NCBI GenBank assembly: GCA_030407315.1
Contig: JALQPE010002171.1
Location: forward strand, 1 to 64,000
DNA: 64,000 nt
Direction of reading: 5' to 3'
Origin: Asparagopsis taxiformis
Taxonomy: Eukaryota > Rhodophyta > Florideophyceae > Bonnemaisoniales > Bonnemaisoniaceae
Shown here: positions 18,845 to 29,684 of the stretch, piece after piece
How the letters are laid out: the number at the start of each line of letters is the position of its first letter
Position numbering within the stretch: the stretch's first letter is position 1
Notes under the pieces: generated by a model
Told to the model about the DNA's origin: nothing
What the model saw: only the letters and a program-made list of their open reading frames with translations
Databases searched by the model: none
Position numbers and translations under genes: made by a program

Positions 18845-21514
18845 ATGAACTATCCGAAGCTTCGTTTATCACTGATATTCCATATTCTGCTCGCCCTTAT
18901 CTCATTCACATGGGCTGCACCCCATACAATCAATCCCAACTCTCGTTACTTTTATGGCTGGTATCATCGCCACGGCTATCACAATGGCCATCACCCGTAC
19001 ATATTCCATTCTTTCCAAGTCGGAGAAGGATTCTCATGCCAATGGTATCGCTGTAAACCTGGGCTTACTTGCAATTCTTCAAAGCGGTGTGTGAGGTCCC
19101 TTGTCCCTCAAAGCGGCTCTTGTCTTCACGCCGGTGCAGTTTGCCAACAAGGATTGTCATGTGTCGGTACATCATCTGATAAAAGGTGCGTAGCACTTAT
19201 GACAGAAGGGAAGCAATGTGGTCAGGATCCGTTCTGGATTTGTCATTCAGACCTGAACTGCGTATCGGGAACTTGTCAGAGAGCACCTGTACCACAGGGA
19301 GGTTCTTGTTTGGATTCAAAGCTTACGTGCTCGTCAGGTCTTGCATGTGCCGGTACAGATTCAGATAAGAGATGCGTTAAGCCGATGACTCTCGATGGAG
19401 ATTGCGGACAAGATCCTTTTTGGATCTGTGAATCCACCTTGAAATGCATAGAAGGAAAATGCCGTAAACCTGTCATCCCTGCCGGTCAATCATGCATCGC
19501 ATCTGGTTCTATATGTGCAGATGGGCTCGTTTGCACAGGTTCTGAAACAGATAAGCGATGTGTCAAGCCAATGCCACTTAATGGAGAATGTGGACAAGAT
19601 CCGTTCTGGATATGTCAAAATGGGCTCAATTGCGTAAATGGAACGTGCAAGAAACCAGTTGTTCCTGAAGGACAGTCTTGCTTGTCCCCAGGGTTAGTCT
19701 GTGCTGATGGACTTGTATGTACTGGTTCTGACACAGACAAGCGATGTGTGAAACCGATGATTCTTGGTGGCTCTTGTGGTCAGGATCCATTCTGGGTCTG
19801 CCAGAAAGGCCTTGAATGTATTGATAGCAAATGCCGTACCCCTGTTATCCTCGAAGGTCAGTCTTGTCTCTCAATGGGTTCTGTATGTGGTACAGGTTTG
19901 ATATGTACCGGTTCTGATACAGACAAACGCTGCGTAAAGCCCATGCCTCTCAACGGTGCGTGCGGACAGGACCCTTTCTGGGTATGCCAAGCCGACCTTG
20001 AATGCCTGGACGGAAAATGCCGACAACCAGTTATTCCTCTCGGCCAATCGTGCTTAGCTGCCGGTTCTATCTGTGCTGATTCACTGGTTTGTGCTGGTTC
20101 CGATACCGACAAACGGTGTGTTAAGCCCATGCCTCATGACGGTGCCTGTGGTCAAGATCCATTTTGGATTTGTCAGGATGGTCTCGACTGTGTTGACGGC
20201 AAGTGCCGAGAACCTATCATTCAGGAGGGTAAATCTTGCCTTGAAGTCGGATCGGTCTGTGTATCCGGTACTATATGTGCAGGCTCAGAAACTGACAAGA
20301 GATGTGTAAAGCCGATGCAGCTTGGTGGGGCATGCGGACAAGACCCTTTTTGGGTTTGTCAAGATGGCCTTGAATGCGCAGAAGGAAAATGCCGAAAACC
20401 AGAAGTTGAGGAAGGTCAGTCTTGCTTGGCTGCTGGGTCGGTTTGTACGAGTTCTCTCATATGTGCAGGCTCAGAAAACGATAAGCGATGCGTGAAACCT
20501 ATGCCGTTAGGTGGAGCCTGTGGCCAGGATCCATTCTGGGTATGTGAACCAAACCTCAATTGCGTAGAAGGAAAATGTCGCGTTCCCGAAATTCAAGAGG
20601 GTGAATCGTGCTTGGCTTCCGGATCTGTATGTGCACCAGGTCTAAAATGTGCTGGGTCCGAGTCCAATAAAAGATGTGTCAAGCCCATGGGACCAAATGG
20701 TGCATGTGGTCAGGACCCTTTCTGGGTGTGTCAAGACGGACTAGATTGCATTGAAGGAAAATGCCAAACACCAAAACTCCACGAAGGAGAATCATGTTTG
20801 GCCACAGGTTCAGTATGCGCATCTGATCTGAAATGCGCCGGTAACGATGCTGACATGCGCTGTGTGAAGCCAATGCCCATGGGTGGAGCCTGCGGTCAGG
20901 ATCCATTCTGGGTGTGTCAAGATGGACTACGATGTGCGGAGGGCAAATGTCAAAAACCTGTGATCCCCGAGGGCCAATCTTGCTTAGCTACTGGGTCTGT
21001 GTGTGCCTCTAATCTGAAATGTGCAGGATCCGATTCTGACAAGAGATGCGTGAAACCTATGGGTCCCGATGGGGCATGTGGACAGGATCCATTCTGGGTG
21101 TGTCAGGACGGGCTTCAATGCACCGAGGGGAAGTGTAACCAGCCTAAAATTCCCGACGGGCAATCATGTCTTGCAGTGAGATCTGTATGTGCCGATGATC
21201 TGGTATGCGCAGGTTCGGCGAGTGACAGACGATGCGTCAAACCAATGCAAATTGCCGGCGCCTGTGGACAGGATCCGTTCTGGATTTGCGAAGTAGGGCT
21301 TGCATGTATCTCTGGAAGATGCCGCAAAACTATCACAGAAGGTCATTCATGCATTGTTGAGGGATCCGTGTGTGGAACTGGTCTGGTCTGTACAGGATCT
21401 GATTCGGACAAGAGATGTGTGAAACCAATGCAATTGAATGGCCGGTGTGGCCAGGACCCTTTCTGGGTGTGTGATGCGTCCTTGAGATGTTTGGATGGGA
21501 TATGTAAGCAATAG
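18845..21514 (+). CDS. Secreted protein with thirteen 8-cysteine repeats
   Basis: 889 residues. The frame is open upstream to 18545, but ATG 18845 is chosen because it starts a good signal peptide (MNYPKLRLSLIFHILLALIS, cleavage near TWAAP) and follows a TATA box. After a His/Tyr-rich segment (GYHNGHHPYIFH) and one degenerate half repeat come 13 repeats of about 62 residues. Each has the form SCL-x2-GSVC-x4-LxCAGS-x2-DKRCVKPM-x5-CGQDPFWxC-x3-LxCxxGxC, with eight cysteines, probably four disulphides. The spacing recalls small Cys-rich modules such as EB or dickkopf-like domains, but I would not assign a family. Repeats differ at many positions, so the array is old. A cell-wall or extracellular role is inferred from secretion and repeat structure. 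Confidence 0.85.
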   Translation: MNYPKLRLSLIFHILLALISFTWAAPHTINPNSRYFYGWYHRHGYHNGHHPYIFHSFQVGEGFSCQWYRCKPGLTCNSSKRCVRSLVPQSGSCLHAGAVCQQGLSCVGTSSDKRCVALMTEGKQCGQDPFWICHSDLNCVSGTCQRAPVPQGGSCLDSKLTCSSGLACAGTDSDKRCVKPMTLDGDCGQDPFWICESTLKCIEGKCRKPVIPAGQSCIASGSICADGLVCTGSETDKRCVKPMPLNGECGQDPFWICQNGLNCVNGTCKKPVVPEGQSCLSPGLVCADGLVCTGSDTDKRCVKPMILGGSCGQDPFWVCQKGLECIDSKCRTPVILEGQSCLSMGSVCGTGLICTGSDTDKRCVKPMPLNGACGQDPFWVCQADLECLDGKCRQPVIPLGQSCLAAGSICADSLVCAGSDTDKRCVKPMPHDGACGQDPFWICQDGLDCVDGKCREPIIQEGKSCLEVGSVCVSGTICAGSETDKRCVKPMQLGGACGQDPFWVCQDGLECAEGKCRKPEVEEGQSCLAAGSVCTSSLICAGSENDKRCVKPMPLGGACGQDPFWVCEPNLNCVEGKCRVPEIQEGESCLASGSVCAPGLKCAGSESNKRCVKPMGPNGACGQDPFWVCQDGLDCIEGKCQTPKLHEGESCLATGSVCASDLKCAGNDADMRCVKPMPMGGACGQDPFWVCQDGLRCAEGKCQKPVIPEGQSCLATGSVCASNLKCAGSDSDKRCVKPMGPDGACGQDPFWVCQDGLQCTEGKCNQPKIPDGQSCLAVRSVCADDLVCAGSASDRRCVKPMQIAGACGQDPFWICEVGLACISGRCRKTITEGHSCIVEGSVCGTGLVCTGSDSDKRCVKPMQLNGRCGQDPFWVCDASLRCLDGICKQ

Positions 21515-22952
21515 ATATTCTTTGGGAGTGTTGCAAACTTATAGGTTTATGAATGAATGAGATAGTGATGAATGAAACACTAGCGACATTGCATTGGTAT
21601 ATCTTCTCTTGAATTGGCTTTTATCAAGATCAGTTCTACGTCCGGCAATGATTGATAATATTCTCCAGTCCCTTCACGGGAGTCCACGTGTTCAGGTAAC
21701 TGCAGAAGCTATTCATGATTATCTGAATCCTCCGAATCACAGCTTGGTTGGGTAGGCGTCCGTGGAGGTAGATGTCCCAACGCAGTCTGTTCCAGGGGTT
21801 GGACAGAGCAAAAATATCCGATTTAAAATGCCTATTTTTCATTACTTCCTCGCCGCCATGATCAGATAACTTGTTTGGTTGGACAATATTTTATGGAATT
21901 TGTCTCCGTCGATGTCTCGGAACACAATCTCGTTGGAATAATAAGGTGTAACCGATGATGAATTTTCTCACCGCAATCTCACCTATTGCACCAAGCAAAC
22001 ATTCGAGGTAAAGCTCGAGTGAAGCAAGTCTGATGAATAACGCAGCTGATCTACCGACCAAGAAAGTTTGCTTCTTTTGAAATGAAAAGCGACAGGGAGT
22101 GATGGACATCACTAGATGCGCATGGGCGGGACTTGTACGCCTGTGGAGACCATCTGGCAATAATGGATAGTTGAAACTCACTAGAACCTTTTTTCCATAG
22201 TAACCTCATAAATTCCTCCTCTCCTCCCAGATTTCTACCGTACGAAATAGTCTCCCAACTGTTCCACCAGACACTGGCGGCAGCGCAGTTGGGACAAAAT
22301 TGTGGAATGTTGGTGAAGTTGTAGTTCCGACTAGCTTCGTTCCAACATTTCACGTAAACCTCCTATTACGTTCAACTGGAGCGACGTTAAATCCCGGACA
22401 CGATTCATGCTCTCCATCGGTCTCACAGCATTCGTAGGGAAGTATTGCGTAGCCCATTACGTTCGCATGAATGCGAAAGAGGGCTGTGTAGTGGAAATTG
22501 CAGACAAGGTATATCGGGCTGTTGAACTTGAGGAAGACAAAAAGGTGGCGTGAGATGCGCTACCATTTCTCGATACCTGAAGTAGTAGAAAAAAGAAAAC
22601 TCTGTAGAACACCTGAGCGGCGTACATTATGTAGATTGCCAAGCAATCAACGCGGTGTGTAGACGAGAGCAAACGTTGATCAATAAAGCGGATTTTAGAA
22701 ATGGGTGTCGTTAGCGATTCCAACGTTGAATAACGTGAACATACAAAACCCGGCAATGCAATTCGGATTGGCACCAATGTGCGCCACAATCGTCGCAGTC
22801 TTGAGTTTTCCACTGCAGTATCCAAGGCAATGGAACGACAACAGCAATGAAACAGTTTGACAGTTTCATGATCATCCCATAAATATATACACGCTCTACA
22901 GACGTTTGATCATCGACAATCGCATCACTTCGAGGACATTCAAACCGAAAAA
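21515..22952 (-). other. Possible multi-exon minus-strand gene, model unresolved
   Basis: Several adjacent minus-strand frames look protein-coding but do not join simply. One starts near 22870 with a signal-peptide-like KLSNCFIAVVVPLPWILQ followed by CDDCGAHWCQ. One near 22665-22580 has a hydrophobic stretch. One at 22350-22200 reads NFTNIPQFCPNC-x4-VWWNSWE. One at 21842-21636 reads IFALSNPWNRLRWDIYLHGR and ends in a stop. The neighbouring receptor genes have five exons with ~60-100-bp introns, so a similar split gene is plausible. Splice sites could not be fixed with confidence. Confidence 0.3.
22883..22890 (+). promoter_or_regulatory. TATA box of receptor copy B
   Basis: AAATATATAC lies about 65 bp upstream of the ATG at 22953. 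It also lies inside the possible minus-strand gene described above, so the call rests on distance only. Confidence 0.4.
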
Positions 22953-24794
22953 ATGAATACTGCACTCTGGTTCATAGCGACTCTTTCTCTTCTTTTCCTG
23001 CCGGCATACTCCAGGCGCGAACTGGAAGAACTCAAGTTGCGATGTTGCACACTGGTGGAGAGTCCTATTGTTTTCGAGTCCTTCTCTGCCGTAGAGGTAG
23101 GTATGACCCGTCTACGCGTCTTCCCATAGTCTCTTCTGCCCACTCCAATTAATCTGACCACTTCAACGCAGCCATTCCAATTCGGAGGAATTGCTATTGA
23201 ATATCTGAAAAAGATGCAATCAGTGCTCGGGTTCGAATGCGAGTCATTGAAACTCTTCAACGCCACAGACCCCAACAATCAAGGCTTTACAGGCTTTGTA
23301 CATGAGATGGAATCATGCACAGAGAACGGTAAAATACGACAAAACGATCCAAACTGCCAATGCGACATTGGCACTGGCGGTTGGGCACTCGATATTGACC
23401 GGTTTCAACGAGTTGATTATGTAGCATCGTTTTTGAATGATGACTTCAGAGTGCTTACTCATGTCGACAATTTGAGGCCCGAGGTCAGCGGCGCTTTCTT
23501 CATCACCGCCTTCTCTGCGGGTTCCTGGGGTTTAATTACTATCTTGTTGCTGTGTTTCATCGCCTTGAAACTTCTGGATGGCCATTTTGCTCCTGTCCCA
23601 AAAAAGTTTAAGCCGCTGTCATTAGGCGAATCTTGGTACAAGAGGAAGAAACATTTCATGTTGAAAAGTCCCATTCCATACCGCATTCGTCGCTCCGCGC
23701 AAAGTGTTTGTAAGTTGACGCCGACCTCTCTACTCTGAATATTGCAGCACATGGTTGCCTTGATCACATTCTGACATACCACTGTTTTCATACACACTTT
23801 GCAGTGAAAGGAGCTCTGGGACAGCCGTCTTCGGAGATCACTGGCGATTCGAAATCAACGCGACAGTGGCTTCTCAACTATATTTTGCTGCTCTGTGGAC
23901 TGTTTCTGGTGCTCTCATATGAAGCAGTAATGACGTATGTGCTCCATAGCGTTGATTTGATTACCAAACAACGGGGGGGGGCGACTGACTATGAACTGAC
24001 AAAATTGATGAATGAATGATTGTACTTCGAAGGGCATCACTCGTGCAAGAAGAACTTTCCGCCGATTTTCGTTCATTACCGGATCTGCAACAATGTCGGG
24101 TCAAGGCATCTGACGTCTGCATACCCCGAGGCGGCGTGTCCGAAACTCTATGGAACAGTGCCATTGCCACGACGTAAGTTACCAAACTACATTTGCAGCA
24201 GATGCATTTGCGAAACCCATGCTGATTCGATGTCCTTTCCAACACAGAAGCTGTCATCGGGAAGAAAACGCGCCAAGGCCAATCCTTGTGGATGACTACG
24301 AAACAGGACATGCAATGGTGGCGAACAAAACGTGTAAGTTTTTCTTAGCTTCAGGTGCGACAACTGAAGATGCAGCAAACCAGCAGTTCTGTGGACAAGT
24401 GAAGACAACTGGTGAACCGTTTTTCCAGGGTGATGTATCGTTTCTGTTGCCTTTTCGTTCAAATTTGACGACGGCTTTCACAAGGGCAACGCTCGAATTG
24501 CGAGCTGAAGGCCGGCTGGAATCTCTGGAAAAGTATTTCCAGGAGCACGGGAGACCGTGCAAATTTCAGCGATCCATCTCACTGACTGTAGATCAGCTGA
24601 AAGGGTTTTTCATCGTAGCATATGGTGCCTGTGGGGCACTGTTCGTTATCATGATTTGCGATCCGCATGGAATCAGACGTGTTGATGATGACAGGGATAG
24701 CATTTGGAACGGAGGAAGAAAAGTTGATGACGAAACAAGGGATAGCAGTTCCAGTTGTTGCGGCGACTCGGTTCTCTGTGAAAACGTGGTCTAG
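22953..24794 (+). CDS. Ionotropic glutamate receptor-like channel, copy B (five exons)
   Basis: Exons are 22953-23096, 23172-23709, 23805-23934, 24033-24173 and 24248-24794, giving 499 residues; introns of 75, 95, 98 and 74 bp all start GT and end AG. Domains: signal peptide 1-20; S1 about 25-150 with DR125-x4-D130 aligning with the carboxylate-binding Arg of animal receptors; M1 157-181; pore-loop-like segment 222-235 (KGALGQP); M3 249-275 (LSYEAVMTASLVQEE, a relaxed SYTANL); S2 about 276-432 with ANKTCKFFLASGATTEDAAN and RATLELRAEGRLESL; M4 434-455. The acidic S2 residue that holds the ligand amino group in glutamate receptors is not evident, so the ligand may not be glutamate. Without the 23935-24032 intron the frame would stop at 24019. 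Confidence 0.82.
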
Positions 24795-26532
24795 ATGATG
24801 TCCAGTATCCGTGTAAATTATGAGCATTAAATGTTGTGTAAAAAATTTGCTGGATTGTACCAGTGAAGAGTCGGTGACAACAAACAGGAGCATTCACAAC
24901 TTGAGTAGATTTTAGTTGAAACTTGGAGGTTCCCTTCCGATAGTACACTACAATACTAGTGTATTAATTGAGCATAATTCGGGTGTATCGATTGATGATC
25001 ACATCGAGTGTCACTTATCCAGAAACACGTTTGTCAATATGCTCACGTTATCATCTTCAGCTCTCGAAAGGACCACCTCCAATATTCATCCAATACATAA
25101 GTTTTGATAAGGGTAAGGCTTGAATAGCGCCATCGGCTACAAAATAATTTGCACATACGCACACACTAAAGCAGCCCTGTCAACAAATTTGCAGAGGCAC
25201 TATATATTTTTCCTATACCCTCACTGTTAGTTCATTGTTCCAAATACGAAAGAAAAGCTCAGTCTTTTATCTTCCGAGTAAAGAAAAGCGCCGAAAGAGA
25301 AATTCGTAAATGTAGACATCTTTTAGAGTTCGTGGATGGGAGAATGATGACGTAAACACTTGAGATATGTCTGTTTTTTTCTTACGAAGCATGAAGGATA
25401 TCAATGACATCAAAATCAATATGATGAGATTCCTGAACGGACAACTATGCGGATGAAAGTGTTCATGCCTGCTTTGCTTCATGATAAAGAACAATACGAC
25501 AATATAACATTTATCGTGTATTGCCAATCACTCCAAGAGAGAAAAAACAAAATAAGGGATCTTGGAATGCAGATGCCGTCTCAGCAGGGATCTTCAGGTT
25601 TCGATGCCGCAATTGATGCGATGCTCCAGACGTGGCCTTACTGCCTTGGCAGACCTGCCATGAAATATTGCATATGTCACCGTCCTTAATTGTTGCATTG
25701 AGGGAAACATGGCTAACGCATAGATGTGCATGAGAGGAATGACATGAGTCATCCCAAAGATACATGAATGATGATGAGATCCTTGTACGAATCAAATTAC
25801 GAGGAAAACTGGAGAGAGTTGGAAGTTGTCATTATGTTCCAGAAGTATCTCAATTTGTAAGGATATGGACACCCTCGACCAGGTGGCTGTTTTCCGTTCG
25901 AATATCCATATGAGTCCAGACCACAACAAATTTAGTGCCCGGGCAGGTACAACATTCTTTCTGGTCTATTACAACAAGCTGTAAGCTCTGAACGCCTCAA
26001 TTTGGTGTTACACTCGAAAAGATTACTCATCACTGTTTGGAAAGGTTGTAAAAATGAAAGCTTTGTTGAACGTTAATGTCATCGAAAGAAAGTTTGCTTC
26101 CCCAAATGAAGGGTGTATAGTATTGTGAATATTTAGGCAACCATGAATCTTCTCTGTACCCTGGCTATGTGCAAGCACTTTATCTCTGGTCATATTGGAT
26201 CTAAACTGGAAATCTCAAGGGTCTATGTATTTCCCAACAAGCCCTGTTGGATTCAAAGCGTGGACAAAAAATGCACCTGAGGCATTATCCACCTATCCAA
26301 TAAACTTCTGTAATATTGGTTTCTCGTTGCTGCCAATGCTCTGGCCAAAGTCTGCTCTCGAAATTGTCTTTGGTAATCTGCTATATCGTGGAAGAGGAGA
26401 ATCATGTATATATTGGGAGGAAGAGTATCTCCCATCGGAATTTGATCCCTTCAACATCAAAATATATCGAACCCAGGTTCAGCTTTCGAAAGAGAGAAAT
26501 CGTTGTTTGTATTCAGGTTTTGAACAATAAAA
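24795..26532. other. Intergenic region without a recognised gene
   Basis: AT-rich sequence with only short, unconvincing ORFs. TATATA at 26406-26412, about 120 bp before the next start codon, may serve the coiled-coil gene at 26533. Confidence 0.4.
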
Positions 26533-27195
26533 ATGAAACTGCTTCCAGCTTCATTTCAGTTTGTTTTACTGTTCGCTTTTCTGGGACTGGTATCTTCAAG
26601 TGAGGCTACATGGATGGAATACGAGCCAGGACCGCTTGTAAAAGACGGGAAACTAGTGCACCTTGGGGAAATTAATGTCGCCCGAATTCCTCAGATGTCA
26701 AATCCACCAACTGTATGTACACGGGAGAGGAGAAATTTAAGAGAAGTGGAGGAAATGGAGAGAAGAGTGAACGCAAGGTTGCAAAGACATAGTAAGGGAC
26801 AAAGTGAACTCAAGAAGAAAACCGAAAATGCTGAAAAGGAATTCAAAAATGCTGAGACTCGATATAAGGCAGCAGCGAGACTAGTATCAAGGGCAAATTC
26901 GTCAATGCGATCAACTGAAGCACAGTTACGAATTGAAGGGTTAAGTAACAGGGAACGCAATCAATTGATGGAAAAGCTTAGAAAAGCACGAAGAAAATTG
27001 GCTCAATACACGGCAGTTCAGCGGGAAGCCGAAGTCGATCTAAACAAGGCACGAGAGAGATTGTCCTTGGCAAGAAGAAATGAAGCTAACCATGGAAGGC
27101 AAAAGTCTGTTTTAGAGCGAGCTGCTAGAGAGGCTCGAATGATTGTTGAGTCTCAAAGGAGCATGTTTATAAAATGCATGCAATCGGCAGACTAG
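26533..27195 (+). CDS. Secreted coiled-coil protein A
   Basis: 220 residues. A signal peptide (MKLLPASFQFVLLFAFLGLVSSS) is followed by a short linker and then a long, highly charged helix from about residue 60 to 210. This helix is rich in Lys, Arg, Glu and Ala, with heptad-like spacing (for example RIEGLSNRERNQLMEKLRKA). One Cys precedes the helix (VCTRERR) and one follows it near the C-terminus (FIKCMQSAD), so the helix ends could be tied by a disulphide within or between chains. The protein at 28995 has the same plan and a related central motif, so the two are probably paralogues. No known family; an extracellular structural or adhesive role is only a guess. Confidence 0.75.
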   Translation: MKLLPASFQFVLLFAFLGLVSSSEATWMEYEPGPLVKDGKLVHLGEINVARIPQMSNPPTVCTRERRNLREVEEMERRVNARLQRHSKGQSELKKKTENAEKEFKNAETRYKAAARLVSRANSSMRSTEAQLRIEGLSNRERNQLMEKLRKARRKLAQYTAVQREAEVDLNKARERLSLARRNEANHGRQKSVLERAAREARMIVESQRSMFIKCMQSAD

Positions 27196-28994
27196 TGTGC
27201 GTCGAAGTCAAAGCAAGACAGATGTTTGTCCATAGCCTGGATGAATGCTCGGAATAAGTACGCATTGATATACAATAAACTCGCTGCCTTTTTTTGAAAG
27301 CAAAGCCGCAATTGCCAACGAGCTGCCTTGGATTTTCTATTTTTGATATTTGTTAGCTGAGTTGCTACATAGAGGGAGTGAAGTGTTGGTCAGCTGGTGG
27401 TGGCGTCATCGCTCGTGTAATACGAGACTTCAGCTTTGCAAATAGTAATGTTCTCCTAGTCTTAATGGGGACATATGCCATGGCACTTGGGAAGCATCAT
27501 CGTCATGCTTGCGTCATAGTGAGCTCCAGCCGGAGCGTACTGGTCGCCGCTAGCGCGCCCTCCTCAAAATGGACAGTTGTCTGAGACGTGGAAATGCAAG
27601 CAAGAATTACAAAATTCAATAGAGTTCTGGATACAGTTGCATGGAAACGAGCAAAATGTATGTGTTCCGTCATCTCGTAGCTTACTTTGCAACAGTTCCC
27701 ATTGGCTGCACTACATCGCTCTGTATTCCACATTCATGCAAGTACAACGCCAGGTAAACGTGCCATTTAAACTCGTTGCACACGTCAAGTATTCTACAGA
27801 ATAAGGTGACATCTGTTCGACGCTTCACAACGGCTTATATCGAAACACTGCTGTTGTTCGGCTTTCGAGGAACGCTATAATCCAATCATGTGCTTAGAAA
27901 CCACCTTCTCCAATATCGAGCTGGACAACAAACGCGGACTTTGCTCCGATTTTGGTGGTTTGCTCTATTGCAGTTTCAGCGATTTTCAATGACGCACCGG
28001 CGAGTCAGTGCTCGTTATACTTACGTTAGCAGCATTGCTGGTACAATTCATTCTCGTTTCACGCTTGACCAATACCAAGAACTGAACGTGAAAGAAACCC
28101 CAGCCTGCACTCAATTCAAATAGGAGCTAGATGACTGCACTTTTCGTGGCGTTGTTGTCGCAAGTCTGGAAAAGAGGAAACATAAAATAACTACTTCCAA
28201 ATACATAGAGTGTAAACAAAAGCAACGGTCTGCTATTACTCTCGCGAGGCATTTTTATTTCCAACTTGTGGAGCAATACACTAACGCAAATGAAAAAACA
28301 GTGTTACAGCAAGTATACAACACACTATCAAACTTTTCGTAAACATATCGGCCTGCCCATCTCGGAAAACACTGCTGTCTCTTTCAGCATTTGGCCACTC
28401 GGAAGCACGTTTGATCAGCAGGTGGAAAAGGATATCAGGAGCACGTTTCACAGCTAGCCAGTGCCATGCCGAGGATACTGATAGTAGAAAGATTTGCCTT
28501 GCACGCATGCCAGGAAACGTTCCAAAATAAGGTGCTTTTCGAAATATGAATGATTAGCGGCATTCTCCAGACTTCAGAATGACAGCGTAAACATATTACA
28601 GCGATGTTCATTGTCGAGGAGTGCAGATTTTCCACGGCGGAAGTTCTATCAATGCGTGCAGTCCATTCTATTTTCTTCACCATTCTGGAATTGACCAAGA
28701 TGACACATTGTTGTTGCATTGTAATACCATGCGGTGAACCCTAAAACATTACAAATGGTGCAGTAGGAACAGTTCGTCTTCTTTCACGGGTGTTTTGGAC
28801 ATGCTATTAAAAATAATCCATGAACTGCTGAACAGCATAGTGACGAGCAGTTGGTTGCGAAGCCCCAAGTGTTGATTCCACAATGACAATTAGATGAATT
28901 ATCTCTATAAGGAAGGCTTGGCTCCGATCAACCAGACATATTGACTCAGATTTGCTATACTCAAAAAGCAAACAGGAAGTGCAGAGGTTTCAAG
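27196..28994. other. Intergenic region without a recognised gene
   Basis: No convincing ORF. TCTATAAGG near 28903-28911 lies about 85 bp before the ATG at 28995 and is a candidate TATA box. Confidence 0.4.
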
Positions 28995-29684
28995 ATGATG
29001 TTTTCTCACATAGCTGTATTATTTTGGCTTGTTCTAGCTGTGGGAGCAGCTAAAGTTGACAGGCAGTGGGCATCTGTTCAAAATATAGGACCCAACTTAA
29101 CCGCTGGCCGGGTTATCGACAATACTGAGAGAGATTCACTTCAAACAGCAGAACCAAGTCCAGGTTCCGGACCCCCTGGGAACATCTCAGAACCGGATAT
29201 CCCCGAACCGTGTCTGGACGAGTCGGAAATTGTTGAAGAATCCTTGGAACATGAGAGAATATTGGTCCTCCGCCTTCAGAGAAAACTAAAAACAAGCGGA
29301 GAGGCAAGAAGGACCGTGGAAAGAAAGGCAGCAAACGTTGATACTGCACTAGAAGAATTGCTTTCGGCTTGTTCAGATTTGAATAGTTACACGTCTTCTC
29401 TGAGGGCAATTGATGCCCAGCTTCGTACAGACCTACCGCCTGCAGAAAGGCTAGAGCTGCAAGAAACGCAAAAACAGGCACGCAAAGCTCACGCAGATGC
29501 CCTCGAGAGTAAAGAATTGGCCACGGTGAAGCTTCAACGGGAGCAAACGAAATTGGACGCAGCGAGAGCCAGATTCGAAGACGTGACTGAAAATGCAGTT
29601 TTCTTCGAAAAAGCAATAGACGAGGCTGGCATGGGTGTTAGACATAGTCAGCGGCAATTGAAATCGTGTCTAGAATCAGTATAA
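28995..29684 (+). CDS. Secreted coiled-coil protein B
   Basis: 229 residues from the ATG at 28995; the frame is open to 28941, but only this start gives a signal peptide (MMFSHIAVLFWLVLAVGAA). A Pro/Ser/Gly-rich linker with EPDIPEPCLDESE leads into a charged coiled coil from about residue 75 to 220, which ends RQLKSCLESV. It shares with protein A the order signal peptide, linker, Cys, coiled coil with an AQLRxxL-x5-RLxL motif, and Cys near the C-terminus. The central helix also has three extra Cys or Ser positions (SACSDLNSYTSS). This suggests an old duplication followed by divergence. Confidence 0.75.
   Translation: MMFSHIAVLFWLVLAVGAAKVDRQWASVQNIGPNLTAGRVIDNTERDSLQTAEPSPGSGPPGNISEPDIPEPCLDESEIVEESLEHERILVLRLQRKLKTSGEARRTVERKAANVDTALEELLSACSDLNSYTSSLRAIDAQLRTDLPPAERLELQETQKQARKAHADALESKELATVKLQREQTKLDAARARFEDVTENAVFFEKAIDEAGMGVRHSQRQLKSCLESV

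Noticed and set aside
26195..26530. 111-codon ORF before the coiled-coil gene
   Set aside because: It overlaps the putative promoter and leader of that gene and shows no protein-like signal.
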